In this document: piece by piece, positions 1-8,899 of the stretch
Layout: each line of letters begins with the position of its first letter
Numbering within the stretch: the stretch's first letter is position 1
DNA from: Candidatus Poseidoniaceae archaeon
GTDB lineage: Archaea > Thermoplasmatota > Poseidoniia > Poseidoniales > Poseidoniaceae
Direction: 5' to 3'
Assembly (NCBI GenBank): GCA_949372875.1
Contig: CASIAW010000011.1
Coordinates: 32,627 to 96,626 of the forward strand
DNA length: 64,000 nucleotides
Made by a program: the position numbers and the translations under genes
Notes under the pieces: model-generated
Told to the model about the DNA's origin: nothing
What the model saw: the letters and a program-made list of their open reading frames with translations, nothing else
Databases searched by the model: none

Positions 1-2033
1 AGCATCGCTTCATGAGCATCCCCTAGTGCGTCTTTTGGAACCATTGTATGCCGTTCAAATGTTTCAGGCACAGGTATGAGTGTTTGTCGGACTGGCGCAG
101 GCTTCCAAGCCTCAAAGACAAAAGAGTCATCATCACTTTTTTGTGAAGCAAGGTGTTGAGCGAGCATAGGTATTTTTTCGGAAAGAGAGCCTAGTTGTGT
201 TGGATCTTTCAACTGCTCTTGAACTTCGAGAGCTAATTCTACATCTCTGTGCCACGGCAGGGGTACTAGCCTGCGAATGAGTTGGGCATACGATGCTACA
301 TGCGGGCGAAAGGCATTGATTTTTTGAGCAGTTGTAATAACATCCATTTCAACTTCTCTTAGCAAGTGTTGAACGCTCCACCCCATCGACTCCATTGATG
401 CGAGTTCTTGTCGAGTTCTCGTTTGCAGACGGTGATGAATGTCTCCCGCAACAATTGATGCTCCACCAGTTGACGTTGAGAGGGAGGCACCAAATCTTCG
501 TAAAAGTCCGATTTCGTCTTCGAATTCACGTAGAGTAAAACTTGCAGTAGGAACCGAATCTTCCGCTTTCCCTTGAGCGATGAGTTCTCGCCAGTCTTGG
601 TTTAACATAACGCGATGTCTCGCCCCCCGCTTGGATACGGTATCAATTAATTCACGCGTGTTTTCTAAGATTTCTGAATCCACATCAATCTCCTTCAAGA
701 CCTCTATTCGAGTCTGAATTTCATCTTCTCCTTCGAATGAAGTATCGAGATTTAATAAATCGTCAATACAACCAAGCCGTGCCTCGAAGCTGTGTTCTCT
801 AAGTTTTAATTGCTTGAGGGCGCTTCGTGGATCTCTGAGGATTTCATCACTCCAATCACTCATCACAATTCCTCTGCTTTCATATCGTTCGACAAACTTC
901 ATGGATTCTAATTCGAGTTGCTTCCATTGTTGGTCCAGATGATCAACATGGTCGATAAACTGTTCAGTGTGTTCTAGAACTCCAGCATATCGAGCACCTG
1001 AATCGATATCATCCACCCAGAGCGAAGTAATCTGGTTCCAACGCTCAAGGGCATTCATATGAATCTGAATTGAAGCCTCTATTTCAGGCAAGTTTGTTTC
1101 CCATTCCAAGAGTTCAATTGGTCGAATACTGTCGGCATGGGGGAAATGAATCCCCTTTTCCCTCCAGCGATTGAGTAAATCATTGAGGTTTGCCAAACGC
1201 TGGTGTAGGTTATCTGCAATGGCGTCCATTTGTAGCCTAAAGTTTCTCAATTCAGCATGTGATTCATGAATTAACTCCATCCTTCTTTCTTCATGGTGGC
1301 TGGCTAATTCAGGGTCAAACACTGCTATTTGCTCTACAATAAGAAGGCGCAACTCTTCGTGCAAGTCATGTAAATCATGCAGTTGAGCGATCCAATCCAG
1401 AGCCTCCATGATTGGCATTCGCTCAAAATCTCCAACGTCAAACCCCGCTTCAGCAAGCATAGCGCCAGCATTCGAGATAGCAGCCCTCTGTCTTCGCTCG
1501 TCTTCTTCAAGCGTGCTTAGTGCTCGGTCGATTTCATCAACATCTGACGGGTTTGAAAGAAGCGGGGAGATGATTAGTGTCGAGGGTAATGATGAAACAT
1601 CAAGCGCATCAAATCGGGCGATAAATGAGGCATAGGCTTCTTCTTCACCTGAATCCTGCCAATCTCCTTGAGCAGCGTGAAGAATTAATTCCCACGGCCG
1701 CCAATCTTTCGCCCACGTCTTGTATTCTGCAAGAATTCTTTCGGCATTCATCGGGTCTCGTAATTCATCTTCCCATCGTTCACTTTGATTTAACGCTCTT
1801 TGATCTGCTGCATCTCCGAGATACCCCGTTCTTTCCAACAATTCTTGGGCTAATTCTACTGCGAAATCGACGTAGACCATTCGTTCACTTGACAAATCCT
1901 CATCATCAGCAAGAAAATCTTCGAGTGAAACGATAATCCATCCTTCGTGTTCTAGGTCTAACAAGCGTTCATGGTACCAGGGGCGAATTGAATCGTCTTT
2001 GACATCATCCATCCTTCGACCCCAAACGCTCAT
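1..2033 (-). CDS. Long helical protein of unknown function (3' end outside window)
   Basis: An open frame reads leftward from the ATG at 2031-2033 to the window edge without a stop, giving 677 visible residues, so the C-terminus is missing. The protein is rich in Glu, Leu, Arg, Asp and Trp and has long stretches that look alpha-helical or coiled-coil (for example around residues 240-560). I see no signal peptide, membrane segment, nucleotide-binding loop or metal site. The N-terminus (MSVWGRRMDDVKDDSIRPWY) is soluble in character. It diverges from the TPR gene at 2218 across a 184-bp gap. I do not recognise a family; a structural or scaffold role is only a guess from composition. Confidence is high that it is coding, low for any function. 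Confidence 0.8.
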   Translation of the reverse strand, partial: MSVWGRRMDDVKDDSIRPWYHERLLDLEHEGWIIVSLEDFLADDEDLSSERMVYVDFAVELAQELLERTGYLGDAADQRALNQSERWEDELRDPMNAERILAEYKTWAKDWRPWELILHAAQGDWQDSGEEEAYASFIARFDALDVSSLPSTLIISPLLSNPSDVDEIDRALSTLEEDERRQRAAISNAGAMLAEAGFDVGDFERMPIMEALDWIAQLHDLHDLHEELRLLIVEQIAVFDPELASHHEERRMELIHESHAELRNFRLQMDAIADNLHQRLANLNDLLNRWREKGIHFPHADSIRPIELLEWETNLPEIEASIQIHMNALERWNQITSLWVDDIDSGARYAGVLEHTEQFIDHVDHLDQQWKQLELESMKFVERYESRGIVMSDWSDEILRDPRSALKQLKLREHSFEARLGCIDDLLNLDTSFEGEDEIQTRIEVLKEIDVDSEILENTRELIDTVSKRGARHRVMLNQDWRELIAQGKAEDSVPTASFTLREFEDEIGLLRRFGASLSTSTGGASIVAGDIHHRLQTRTRQELASMESMGWSVQHLLREVEMDVITTAQKINAFRPHVASYAQLIRRLVPLPWHRDVELALEVQEQLKDPTQLGSLSEKIPMLAQHLASQKSDDDSFVFEAWKPAPVRQTLIPVPETFERHTMVPKDALGDAHEAM

Positions 2034-2187
2034 GAACTCCGAGAGCCTTTCAATGTGAGCGAAGAAACGGACTCTTTAGCCTGTTTTTTAACAATTGAAT
2101 CGACTCGCCGTTGCTAAAATTACCCGCTCTCGGAAAAAAGAGTAAGGTGTGAAAAACCCCCCCGAAGTACTCAATTCCTCCGCAGAC

Positions 2188-2195
2188 CATAAAGG
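2188..2195 (+). promoter_or_regulatory. TATA-like box before the TPR gene
   Basis: The sequence CATAAAGG lies with its centre about 27 bp upstream of the ATG at 2218. That is where an archaeal TATA box would sit if transcription starts at or very near the start codon. No Shine-Dalgarno sequence is visible between it and the ATG, so a leaderless message is inferred. Confidence 0.4.
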
Positions 2196-2217
2196 GGCAA
2201 AGTTCGGGTGAGCCTCA

Positions 2218-4509
2218 ATGGACCCTCTAACTGCTGTATTTGGCCTCGCTTGTATTGGTGCTGGAGGAGGGGCTGGATTTTGGCTCAAAAAAGCCGACTC
2301 TCGCCTTCAACGTCTTTCCGAAACGGCGGTGGTTTTACAAGAAGGACAAGCCGCTCATTTCTCCCATCTTAACACAGAAGTAAGCAACCTTCAACAACGC
2401 CTTTCGAACATGACTGGGATGGTTGAAGCACTTCGAGCAACACACCCTGAAATCGATGGTGCTCTTCTCGTTCATTCCGTCATTGTTCAATATGAAACAG
2501 CATCACTTGTTGAACAGAATACGCCTCATACAGAAGCATTAGAGGCATTGGAGGCACTCATTTCACCGATTTCAACAGAATCGGAAGTAGGAAAGGAGTC
2601 ACTGCTCTCGTCCGCTATTGAAAGTTTACTTTCTCGGCTTTTGGAAGTCTTTCAAGCACGCCAAATCACTGCCGAATCATTAGGTTTGAACCCTGTAGCA
2701 GCACATCGCCTCGGTCATGCCTGCTTACACCTTCGCCGGTTCGACTGGGCGGAATCATGCTTTGGTATCGCCTACCGTTCCTCTCCAGGAAATCAAAATA
2801 TTCTCGAAGCATTGGAACATATCGCGGTGCTACGCGGTGATGAAGAACTTCGACGTCACTGGCTTGAGGCTCGCATGACGTTGGCTCCGGACCAACCGGA
2901 ATTACTTCGCGCTCACGCCCACTTACTCGCCAAACTCGGTGACGCTGAAGCAGAAAGAGACGTCCGACGTCTTGAAGCTCTGGGCGTCGATACTGCAGCA
3001 GACAGATCTCTCCTTTCTGGCCTCAGGGCTCGGGCAGGGTCTCGTTCAGAAGCACTTGAAGCGATTGAAAACGCTTTGGCTGACGACCCTGAACGCTCGG
3101 AGGATTGGTATAGTTATGCACAACTCTTGTATGACGATGGAGAGCAAGGAAAATCACAACAAGCCGTCGAACGTTGTCTTGACATCGACCGTCAAAACGG
3201 GGAGGCATGGGGCCTTCTCGCTAAACTACTTGCGCCGATGGCCAACCGTCTTGATGAGGCACTCAAAGCAGCAATACACGCTGTCGCACTCGAAGCCGGG
3301 GGGACAGAATTGGTCTTTTTGAAATCCGACTTGTTGCTTGCGAGTGGCAAACTCACTGAATCCCAAGAAGCGCTCGATAGGGCATTGCTGGAAAGCCCAG
3401 ATAATGCTGAATTACGTGCTCGAATGGCGAGCCGTAAATTACTGAATGGTTTCATTTCTGAGGCACAGTTACTTCTCGATGAAACGCCACTCGGTATAGA
3501 TCATGCACTCCTGCACGTAATCGAGGGCCGACTTCACCTTGCACGCGCAGATCGTGCGCGTGATGGAACAGGAGAGACCGATTCTGCACTCTTAGCTGAA
3601 GCAGTTACAGCGTTCAATGATGGTTTGCGCCTTGACCGTGAATGCGGTGTTGCTTGGCTTGGTCTTGCCCGAACTAAACGCCTACTCGGAGATTTACAAG
3701 GTGCACAGGAAGACATTGCTCGAGCACTTCGCTTACTTCCAGACGAAGATACCTCATCAGCATCTGAAGCAGCTTTACTCGCGCTTGATATGAATGACAT
3801 TTCCGCTGCTACAAAATACATCGAAGCAGCAGCAATCCATGGCGATTCCGCTACAATCAGTTATGTCCGTGGCAACATCGCCGCACGCAACGGTATACTC
3901 GATAGAGCGTTAATGCAGTTTGATGAAGCACTTTCAATAGACCCTGCGCACATACGCGCTCGACTGAATCGATGCAGTATTTTGATGGCTATGGGAGAGG
4001 GAAGGAAAGTCCTCGACGATGCAGAAATATTACTCGACCTCGCCCCATCTCTCATACTCGCCCGTCTTCGGCGCGCAGAAGGATTCATGCTTTTGACAGA
4101 ATGGGATAACGCAAGAGATGACTTGAAGATGGTGCTGGAGGCAGCCCCTCACCACTATCATGCTCTCACTCAACTGGGCTCCTGTTACCTTTCACTCCAA
4201 AGGCCAGAACGTGCAGAAGGCCCATTGAACGAAGCCATTCGACTCAACCAGAACCACGCACCAGCGTGGCATCAAAGAGGTCTACTCTATTTGGAAATGA
4301 AAGAACTCGATGCGGCCTTTGATGACTTCCAAGCAGCGATCCGATGCGATGGCAACCATTTGGATTCCCGACTTCATATTGCAGCAACGCTCCACCAGCA
4401 AGAACTTCACGAAGAAGCAGCTGCTGCATGGCGCGCCGTTCTCGCGATTGATCCGGACCACACCATTGCCCGCACCCGTCTTGGGGACTGTGAACTTGTT
4501 TTGATGTGA
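2218..4509 (+). CDS. Membrane-anchored tetratricopeptide-repeat protein
   Basis: A 763-residue protein. Residues 4-23 form a hydrophobic, glycine-rich helix (GLACIGAGGGAGFWL) that probably anchors it in the membrane, followed by a short coiled coil (about 25-70). From about residue 165 to the C-terminus there are repeated 34-residue TPR helices with the usual A..LG...A....A...P spacing, for example around the motifs GNIAARNGILDRALMQFDEA and LGSCYLSLQRPERAEGPLNE. TPR arrays are scaffolds for protein-protein contacts; no catalytic domain is attached, so the partner is unknown. The ATG at 2218 is supported by the TATA-like box at 2188-2195. It is followed after 39 bp by a tandem pair of small membrane proteins. 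Confidence 0.85.
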   Translation: MDPLTAVFGLACIGAGGGAGFWLKKADSRLQRLSETAVVLQEGQAAHFSHLNTEVSNLQQRLSNMTGMVEALRATHPEIDGALLVHSVIVQYETASLVEQNTPHTEALEALEALISPISTESEVGKESLLSSAIESLLSRLLEVFQARQITAESLGLNPVAAHRLGHACLHLRRFDWAESCFGIAYRSSPGNQNILEALEHIAVLRGDEELRRHWLEARMTLAPDQPELLRAHAHLLAKLGDAEAERDVRRLEALGVDTAADRSLLSGLRARAGSRSEALEAIENALADDPERSEDWYSYAQLLYDDGEQGKSQQAVERCLDIDRQNGEAWGLLAKLLAPMANRLDEALKAAIHAVALEAGGTELVFLKSDLLLASGKLTESQEALDRALLESPDNAELRARMASRKLLNGFISEAQLLLDETPLGIDHALLHVIEGRLHLARADRARDGTGETDSALLAEAVTAFNDGLRLDRECGVAWLGLARTKRLLGDLQGAQEDIARALRLLPDEDTSSASEAALLALDMNDISAATKYIEAAAIHGDSATISYVRGNIAARNGILDRALMQFDEALSIDPAHIRARLNRCSILMAMGEGRKVLDDAEILLDLAPSLILARLRRAEGFMLLTEWDNARDDLKMVLEAAPHHYHALTQLGSCYLSLQRPERAEGPLNEAIRLNQNHAPAWHQRGLLYLEMKELDAAFDDFQAAIRCDGNHLDSRLHIAATLHQQELHEEAAAAWRAVLAIDPDHTIARTRLGDCELVLM

Positions 4510-4548
4510 AGTAGTTAGATTAATACTTTAGCAGGTTGAGGGCAATTT

Positions 4549-4950
4549 ATGCAAGGCTCACCCCCGCCCCGCACATCAGAACCCCCCCAACCACAAGTAA
4601 TCCAAGGGGGCGTTTGGGATGCTCAAGTGCCACAAAACCTCTCTCTTCCTGTTTCAGGCACGATGATGGGATATTACCCCGCAACGAGCGCTTCAACAGC
4701 ACTTGCACTCTCAATCATAGGTTTGGCATCAGGAGTCATGTGTTTTCCACTGTGTGGGTTGCTGGCGGTACCAGGACTCATCATGGGCCATACTGCAGTA
4801 GGCGTTACCAAATCTACGCCTGGACATCCTGATACGAGTGCGGCAAAAGCCGCACAAGTGATTGGGTTGATTACTGTTGGATTGCTCCTTCTTTTCTTCT
4901 TGGTTATTTCAGCCGTGATTGCTTTAGAGGTTTCAAGTGGCACTTTTTGA
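4549..4950 (+). CDS. DUF4190-like small membrane protein, copy 1
   Basis: A 133-residue protein with a proline- and glutamine-rich cytoplasmic leader of about 45 residues and then two hydrophobic segments (about 50-80 and 103-128). The core ALSIIGLASG...LCGLLAVPGLIMGHTA followed by G...A..A..IG resembles DUF4190, a family of short membrane proteins of unknown role in which the two helices flank a conserved turn. The next gene is a tandem paralogue with a nearly identical leader. An AT-rich element (TTAATACTTTA, 4520-4530) lies about 24 bp before the ATG, so it may have its own promoter. No function can be assigned. Confidence 0.8.
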   Translation: MQGSPPPRTSEPPQPQVIQGGVWDAQVPQNLSLPVSGTMMGYYPATSASTALALSIIGLASGVMCFPLCGLLAVPGLIMGHTAVGVTKSTPGHPDTSAAKAAQVIGLITVGLLLLFFLVISAVIALEVSSGTF

Positions 4951-4954
4951 AATC

Positions 4955-4960
4955 TTTAAA
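4955..4960 (+). promoter_or_regulatory. TATA-like box before DUF4190-like copy 2
   Basis: TTTAAA at 4955-4960 ends 25 bp before the ATG at 4985, in the AT-rich 34-bp gap between the two paralogues. It suggests that the second copy has its own promoter and a leaderless start. Confidence 0.4.
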
Positions 4961-4984
4961 TGGTATTTTATTTCACGGTGAATT

Positions 4985-5371
4985 ATGCAAGGCTCACCCC
5001 CGCGCCGCACATCAGAACAACCCCAACCCCAAGTAATCCAAGGTGGCGTTTGGGATTCTCCCGGCCACCCCGCGAATCAAATCCCTCTTCAGCAAGGCAT
5101 GGGGATGGGGTATTTTGCGCCTACACAAGCAATGGTGGCTCTCGTTCTCGCAATCCTCGGTGTTGTTGGCTGCTCACTTTGTACTGCCATTCCTGGCGTA
5201 ATTCTTGCAAATAGTGCGCTGAATATTACAAATACTCAGCCCGGCCATCCCGACGCAGGAATTGCAAAGGCTGCACAAATCGTGTCCTGGATTTCCATTG
5301 GATTGGCTGTTCTAGGACTCCTGTTTTACGCTTCTTTGTTCGTGTTTGCTCTTTCCGCCGGAGAAATTTGA
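4985..5371 (+). CDS. DUF4190-like small membrane protein, copy 2
   Basis: A 128-residue tandem paralogue of the gene at 4549. The first 25 codons match the first copy at 69 of 75 bases, whereas the membrane part has diverged strongly (ALVLAILGVVGCSLCTAIPGVILAN versus the corresponding part of copy 1). It keeps the same plan: Pro/Gln-rich leader, helix, short polar turn with NTQPGHPDAGIAKAAQI, second helix, short tail. The family's function is unknown. The sharp change from high to low identity is discussed as a finding. It ends 2 bp before the convergent stop codon of the gene at 5374. Confidence 0.8.
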   Translation: MQGSPPRRTSEQPQPQVIQGGVWDSPGHPANQIPLQQGMGMGYFAPTQAMVALVLAILGVVGCSLCTAIPGVILANSALNITNTQPGHPDAGIAKAAQIVSWISIGLAVLGLLFYASLFVFALSAGEI

Positions 5372-5373
5372 TT

Positions 5374-6291
5374 TTAATCCCCATACACGAGATTCCTGTC
5401 ACCTGAAATTGGTTGCTGTAGATACAACGCTCGGATTTCGAGCGAACAACTCCCTGAACAGATACTGATGTTGTTTTCTTGAAGTGTAATCGTTTCAGAC
5501 AACCCCCAAACACCGTCACCATCCTCAACAATGGAACACGGCGTAGTTCTGACCATTGATTCATCTACGAGCGCGGGTATCGATGCCTCTTCAAGAGGGG
5601 CAGCGAGTAATGTTACATGTCTTGATTCATCGTTTGAATTATAATAGCTCAAGAATTGTATTTTGAAATAAAGACCCTTCTCTTTCACGATATAGACTTC
5701 GGTATTTGGTATGATCTGATGTATGGCAAAATCATACTCATACCACTCAAGACGCTTTTCTGACGATTCATCGAAAACGAGGGACTCGGAATATACGACA
5801 TCGTTGAAATTCCCCTGAACAGCAACACCTGTTGTGTTCTGGCCGAGGAAAATGTCTGTTCGCTTGAACGATATACTCGCTGCTGCTGCTTCTGAGGCCC
5901 CCATAGTGAAGAGATCAAAATCGTGGGTATCTTCACTTGTTGAGTCGATATTTATGGTAAAAGTTCGACCGTCAGCATTGAGTTTTGATTGAATGGTTCC
6001 GTTTGATTGTTCTCTTGAACTTACACCTCCAACCATGCATGGATACTCTTCACCATCTGAAATTAAACTTAGTTGCACCGAATCGAGAGAAAGGTTTTCT
6101 TCGCCCTCTACAAAAGAGACGTTCGCTAAAGCATCTTGAGAACTCTCAGTTGATTGCCCTTTTTCAAGCAGCAGAATATTCTTGGTTCCGAGGCCTTGTT
6201 CAATCGAGATAATGTTCTGATAGAACCCCATAGAGAGCACGAAGATAACAAACAGAGAGAGCAACTTGAGTCGTACATCTCCACCGGCCAT
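5374..6291 (-). CDS. Membrane-anchored extracellular protein, unknown family
   Basis: The frame is open from 6387, but I place the start at the ATG at 6289-6291. It begins MAGGDVRLKLLSLFVIFVL, a normal basic-then-hydrophobic signal or anchor sequence, whereas the upstream extension is basic, has no such character and overlaps the divergent gene's promoter space. The product is then 305 residues: an N-terminal helix (about 7-25) and a beta-rich, Ser/Thr/Asn-rich exterior domain with a few cysteines near the end (CSIVEDGD, ICSGSCSLEIR). No enzyme motif is visible. It may bind or display something at the cell surface, but that is inference from topology only. The converging copy-2 gene ends just beside its stop. 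Confidence 0.65.
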   Translation of the reverse strand: MAGGDVRLKLLSLFVIFVLSMGFYQNIISIEQGLGTKNILLLEKGQSTESSQDALANVSFVEGEENLSLDSVQLSLISDGEEYPCMVGGVSSREQSNGTIQSKLNADGRTFTINIDSTSEDTHDFDLFTMGASEAAAASISFKRTDIFLGQNTTGVAVQGNFNDVVYSESLVFDESSEKRLEWYEYDFAIHQIIPNTEVYIVKEKGLYFKIQFLSYYNSNDESRHVTLLAAPLEEASIPALVDESMVRTTPCSIVEDGDGVWGLSETITLQENNISICSGSCSLEIRALYLQQPISGDRNLVYGD

Positions 6292-6385
6292 GAACGCCGA
6301 TGGAGCAGCACTACTTGAAGGCAAAGTGCTCCACTGGTTCTTATTCCGACCAAGACTTCTTTTGCATCGGCCATATGTCTGTGCC

Positions 6386-7459
6386 ATGGGTGTCGGAAAA
6401 CACGTGTTGCCGATGACTTTATTCCTGTTCTTTCTTCTCGTAGCGCGAGAGATTTATCCTTACGTGGAACCTTTGAACAGCGAAGTTGCTGAAGGGTATA
6501 CCCTTGAGAAAATAGCGACTGGGTTTGGTGGTCCTACTTGTCTTGAGTGGGCGGACGAAACCCATTTATTGATGTGCGATCGTGATGGTGGGCGGCTTCT
6601 ATCGCTCAATTCGTCTGATGACTTTTCCAAAACAACGCTCGTCTCAGGCCTTTCTCACCCACACGGCGTTCATTTTACCCAGCATCATATTTTCATTTCC
6701 GAAGAAAGTAAACTCACCCGTTACAATCATTCGAATTTCGTCTTGAGTTCACCAACAGTCCTTGTTGAAGGCATACCGAGTGGTAACCACCAAACCAACG
6801 CCATTAACGCTTTTCCGAATGGTACGTTGATTTGGCACAGTGGTTCAACATGCAATGTTTGTGTAGAAGCCGACGACCGTAATGCTGCTTTGCTTTGGGT
6901 TAATCCAGATACCGGGGAACATGGTGTTTTGGCCTCAGGAGTAAGGAACTCCTTTGACGGGGTTTGGGTTCCTGGGATGGGGTATTTGTTCTCCGACAAT
7001 GGGCGAGATTGGGATGGTGACCATCCGGATGAAGAAATCAACCTCTTAGTTACAGGTGAAGCTTATGGCTGGCCAGACGATGACCCCGACCATCCTATTC
7101 CAGATGGTACACTCGGCCCAGTCGCTCGTTGGACCCCCCACACTTCGATGAATGGCATGGACGTCCGTCCAAACCACTCTTCACTCCCTGGACTTAACGG
7201 CAGTGAGGGTTTCACGGTGTATGCTACTGTCTACGGCTCTTGGAATACTCTCTTGCCGCAAGGTCATGAAATTGTCCGAATAGACTTCACTCCTGCCGAT
7301 ACCAATAGCACGATCCCATCAGAACAATGGGACAGTGAAGTTACTCGATTTGGAACTGATTTAGGAACGCCACTCCCCCTTCGATTTGGCCCAGACGGGA
7401 ATTTGTATTATGCTACATTTGGCGGTGGCGGGTCACTCTATCGAATCACAACGAGTTAA
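6386..7459 (+). CDS. Secreted PQQ-dependent sugar dehydrogenase-like beta-propeller
   Basis: I choose the ATG at 6386 (MGVGKHVLPMTLFLFFLLVA), which gives a typical signal/anchor helix; the open frame extends 40 codons upstream but without such character. The 357-residue product has the repeated blades of the glucose/sorbosone dehydrogenase fold: FGGPTCLEWADETHLLMCDR, HPHGVHF, ASGVRNSFDGVWV, EINLLVTGEAYGWP, TPLPLRFGPDGNLYYATF. The RN..DGVW and E.N....G..YGWP motifs are typical of this family, which oxidises sugars with PQQ in many members but also includes non-enzymatic propellers. I cannot verify PQQ ligands. It diverges from the gene at 5374 and its last 14 bp overlap the convergent aminotransferase. 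Confidence 0.75.
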   Translation: MGVGKHVLPMTLFLFFLLVAREIYPYVEPLNSEVAEGYTLEKIATGFGGPTCLEWADETHLLMCDRDGGRLLSLNSSDDFSKTTLVSGLSHPHGVHFTQHHIFISEESKLTRYNHSNFVLSSPTVLVEGIPSGNHQTNAINAFPNGTLIWHSGSTCNVCVEADDRNAALLWVNPDTGEHGVLASGVRNSFDGVWVPGMGYLFSDNGRDWDGDHPDEEINLLVTGEAYGWPDDDPDHPIPDGTLGPVARWTPHTSMNGMDVRPNHSSLPGLNGSEGFTVYATVYGSWNTLLPQGHEIVRIDFTPADTNSTIPSEQWDSEVTRFGTDLGTPLPLRFGPDGNLYYATFGGGGSLYRITTS

Positions 7460-8582
7460 GCCACACGCTCAATCTTTGAACGCCTTCACGGATATTTTCA
7501 GGAGATGTCGCGTATGAGATTCGAACAAAACCCTCTCCACCTTCCATGAGTGATCCAGGAATTAACTGAACTTTTGCTTCTTCAAGAGCGCGATTTGCAA
7601 ATTCAATATCCGTCATTCCGGTTCCAGTGATGTCGCAAAATGCATAGAAAGCCCCTTCAGGTTCGGGGACGACAAGACCTGGAAGTTCTTTCAGAAGACC
7701 ATGAATGATGCCTCTACGTTCTTTGAAGGAGGCAGCCATAATTTCAGTTTCTTCATGTAGGGTTAAGGCAACTGCCGCTGCAGGCATGATGAATGTTGCA
7801 ACATGCGTTGCAGCGCTCACGTTGATTTTCTTTACACCATCCATAACTCGCTTTGGGCCAGTGATCCAACCCATTCTCCAACCTGTCATGGCCCACCCTT
7901 TGGACCATCCGCCAATTGTGATGGTTCGCTCTTCCCCACCCGGTAGAGAACTTGGTGAAGTGTAAGGGTAATCAGTCCATGCGAGCGTTGCATAAATCAT
8001 ATCGTCAAGAATCCACAAGTCATGCTTTTTTGCAAATTCAAGAAGTTGTTCAATTTCTTCAGGTGTGTAGACAGCCCCAGTAGGGTTATTTGGAGAATTA
8101 AGCATTATTGCTTTGGTTTTGCCCGTCACAGCAGATTCCAGAGCACTGAAGTCGGGGTGGTAATTATCTCTTCGAACCTGAACATGCACGGGGACATAAT
8201 TGAGGAGTTTGAGCATCCCGTCGTATGAAGGCCATGCTGGAGACAGTACCAGTACTTCATCGCCGGCATCGAGTGTCGCCATCATTGCATACAGAATCGC
8301 TTGTTTACACCCAGGTGTGATGACAACATCTTGTGGGTCTGCAGTGATATTGTGGTTGGCCAGGTGCGTGGCTACGGCTTGGCATAATTCAACAGACCCT
8401 TGAGTTCGAGTATAGGTCGTTTCACCGCGGTCCAGGGCCGCTTTTACTTCATCGACAATCGGTTGCGGAGTATCAAAATCCGGCTGCCCTACAGAGAATC
8501 GGATGACCTCTGGGCTCGGTGGAGAGAGGAATGCTGCGAATCCAGTACCGACGTTATCCAAAGAACGGTTGATTTCAGGCAC
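7446..8582 (-). CDS. Class I PLP-dependent aminotransferase (aspartate aminotransferase-like)
   Basis: A fold-type I aminotransferase of about 378 residues. Visible family motifs are FSVGQPDFDTP near the N-terminus, NSPNNPTG, LDDMIYATLAW, the PLP lysine in GGWSKGWAMTGWRMG (Lys228 with this start) and the substrate-carboxylate arginine in GFVRISYA near the C-terminus. It would transfer an amino group between an amino acid and a 2-oxo acid in the cytoplasm; the exact substrate cannot be read. The frame is open to 8657, but the GTG at 8580-8582 is preceded at a 7-nt spacing by a perfect GGAGGT ribosome-binding site (8590-8595, minus strand), so I take GTG as the start. tRNA-Cys lies just upstream on the same strand. 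Confidence 0.9.
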   Translation of the reverse strand: MPEINRSLDNVGTGFAAFLSPPSPEVIRFSVGQPDFDTPQPIVDEVKAALDRGETTYTRTQGSVELCQAVATHLANHNITADPQDVVITPGCKQAILYAMMATLDAGDEVLVLSPAWPSYDGMLKLLNYVPVHVQVRRDNYHPDFSALESAVTGKTKAIMLNSPNNPTGAVYTPEEIEQLLEFAKKHDLWILDDMIYATLAWTDYPYTSPSSLPGGEERTITIGGWSKGWAMTGWRMGWITGPKRVMDGVKKINVSAATHVATFIMPAAAVALTLHEETEIMAASFKERRGIIHGLLKELPGLVVPEPEGAFYAFCDITGTGMTDIEFANRALEEAKVQLIPGSLMEGGEGFVRISYATSPENIREGVQRLSVWLNSL

Positions 8583-8589
8583 GACTATT

Positions 8590-8595
8590 ACCTCC
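8590..8595 (-). promoter_or_regulatory. Perfect Shine-Dalgarno site that sets the aminotransferase start
   Basis: GGAGGT on the minus strand, 7 nt upstream of the GTG at 8580-8582. This decides for a GTG start over the ATG at 8655-8657, which would otherwise add 25 non-conserved residues. Confidence 0.7.
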
Positions 8596-8687
8596 AATGA
8601 GAACTTCTTTGGATAAAGTAAACCAATCTGTTCTTTGATATCAAGACTGCGCGTCAAACAAAGGTGTCATGCCTATTTATTGAAAAG

Positions 8688-8758
8688 AGCACAGGCTGGG
8701 ATTTGAACCCAGGTAAGAGGATTTGCAATCCCCGACGTAGCCGCTCCGACACCCGTGC
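8688..8758 (-). tRNA. tRNA-Cys (GCA)
   Basis: On the minus strand the acceptor arms GCACGGG and CCTGTGC pair, with one G-U. The anticodon stem GGGGA/TCCTC encloses loop TTGCAAA with anticodon GCA, and the T-arm is CTGGG-TTCAAAT-CCCAG. The discriminator is U73, as usual for tRNA-Cys, and CCA is not encoded. The D-stem is short and weak, as in other Cys tRNAs with the GAGCGGCTA loop. A weak AT-rich element (minus-strand TGAAATAGAA, 8781-8790) lies about 27 bp upstream. No intron is visible. Confidence 0.92.
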
Positions 8759-8899
8759 AGTATTCCATCGGAATAGCCGGTTCTATTTCAACGCGACCGA
8801 CCCAGAAAGCACAACTACCGAAACTCATTCAGCCGCAATCCGATTGAATCATCTAAAGTCCGGCAAACCCATTAAACGGTAAGACAAGAAGAACCCCCT

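Noticed and set aside
6292..6387. N-terminal extension of the leftward gene to the ATG at 6387, within the same CCATGG as the start of the divergent gene
   Set aside because: The extension lacks a signal-like sequence; the internal ATG at 6291 gives a normal membrane leader and leaves room for promoters.
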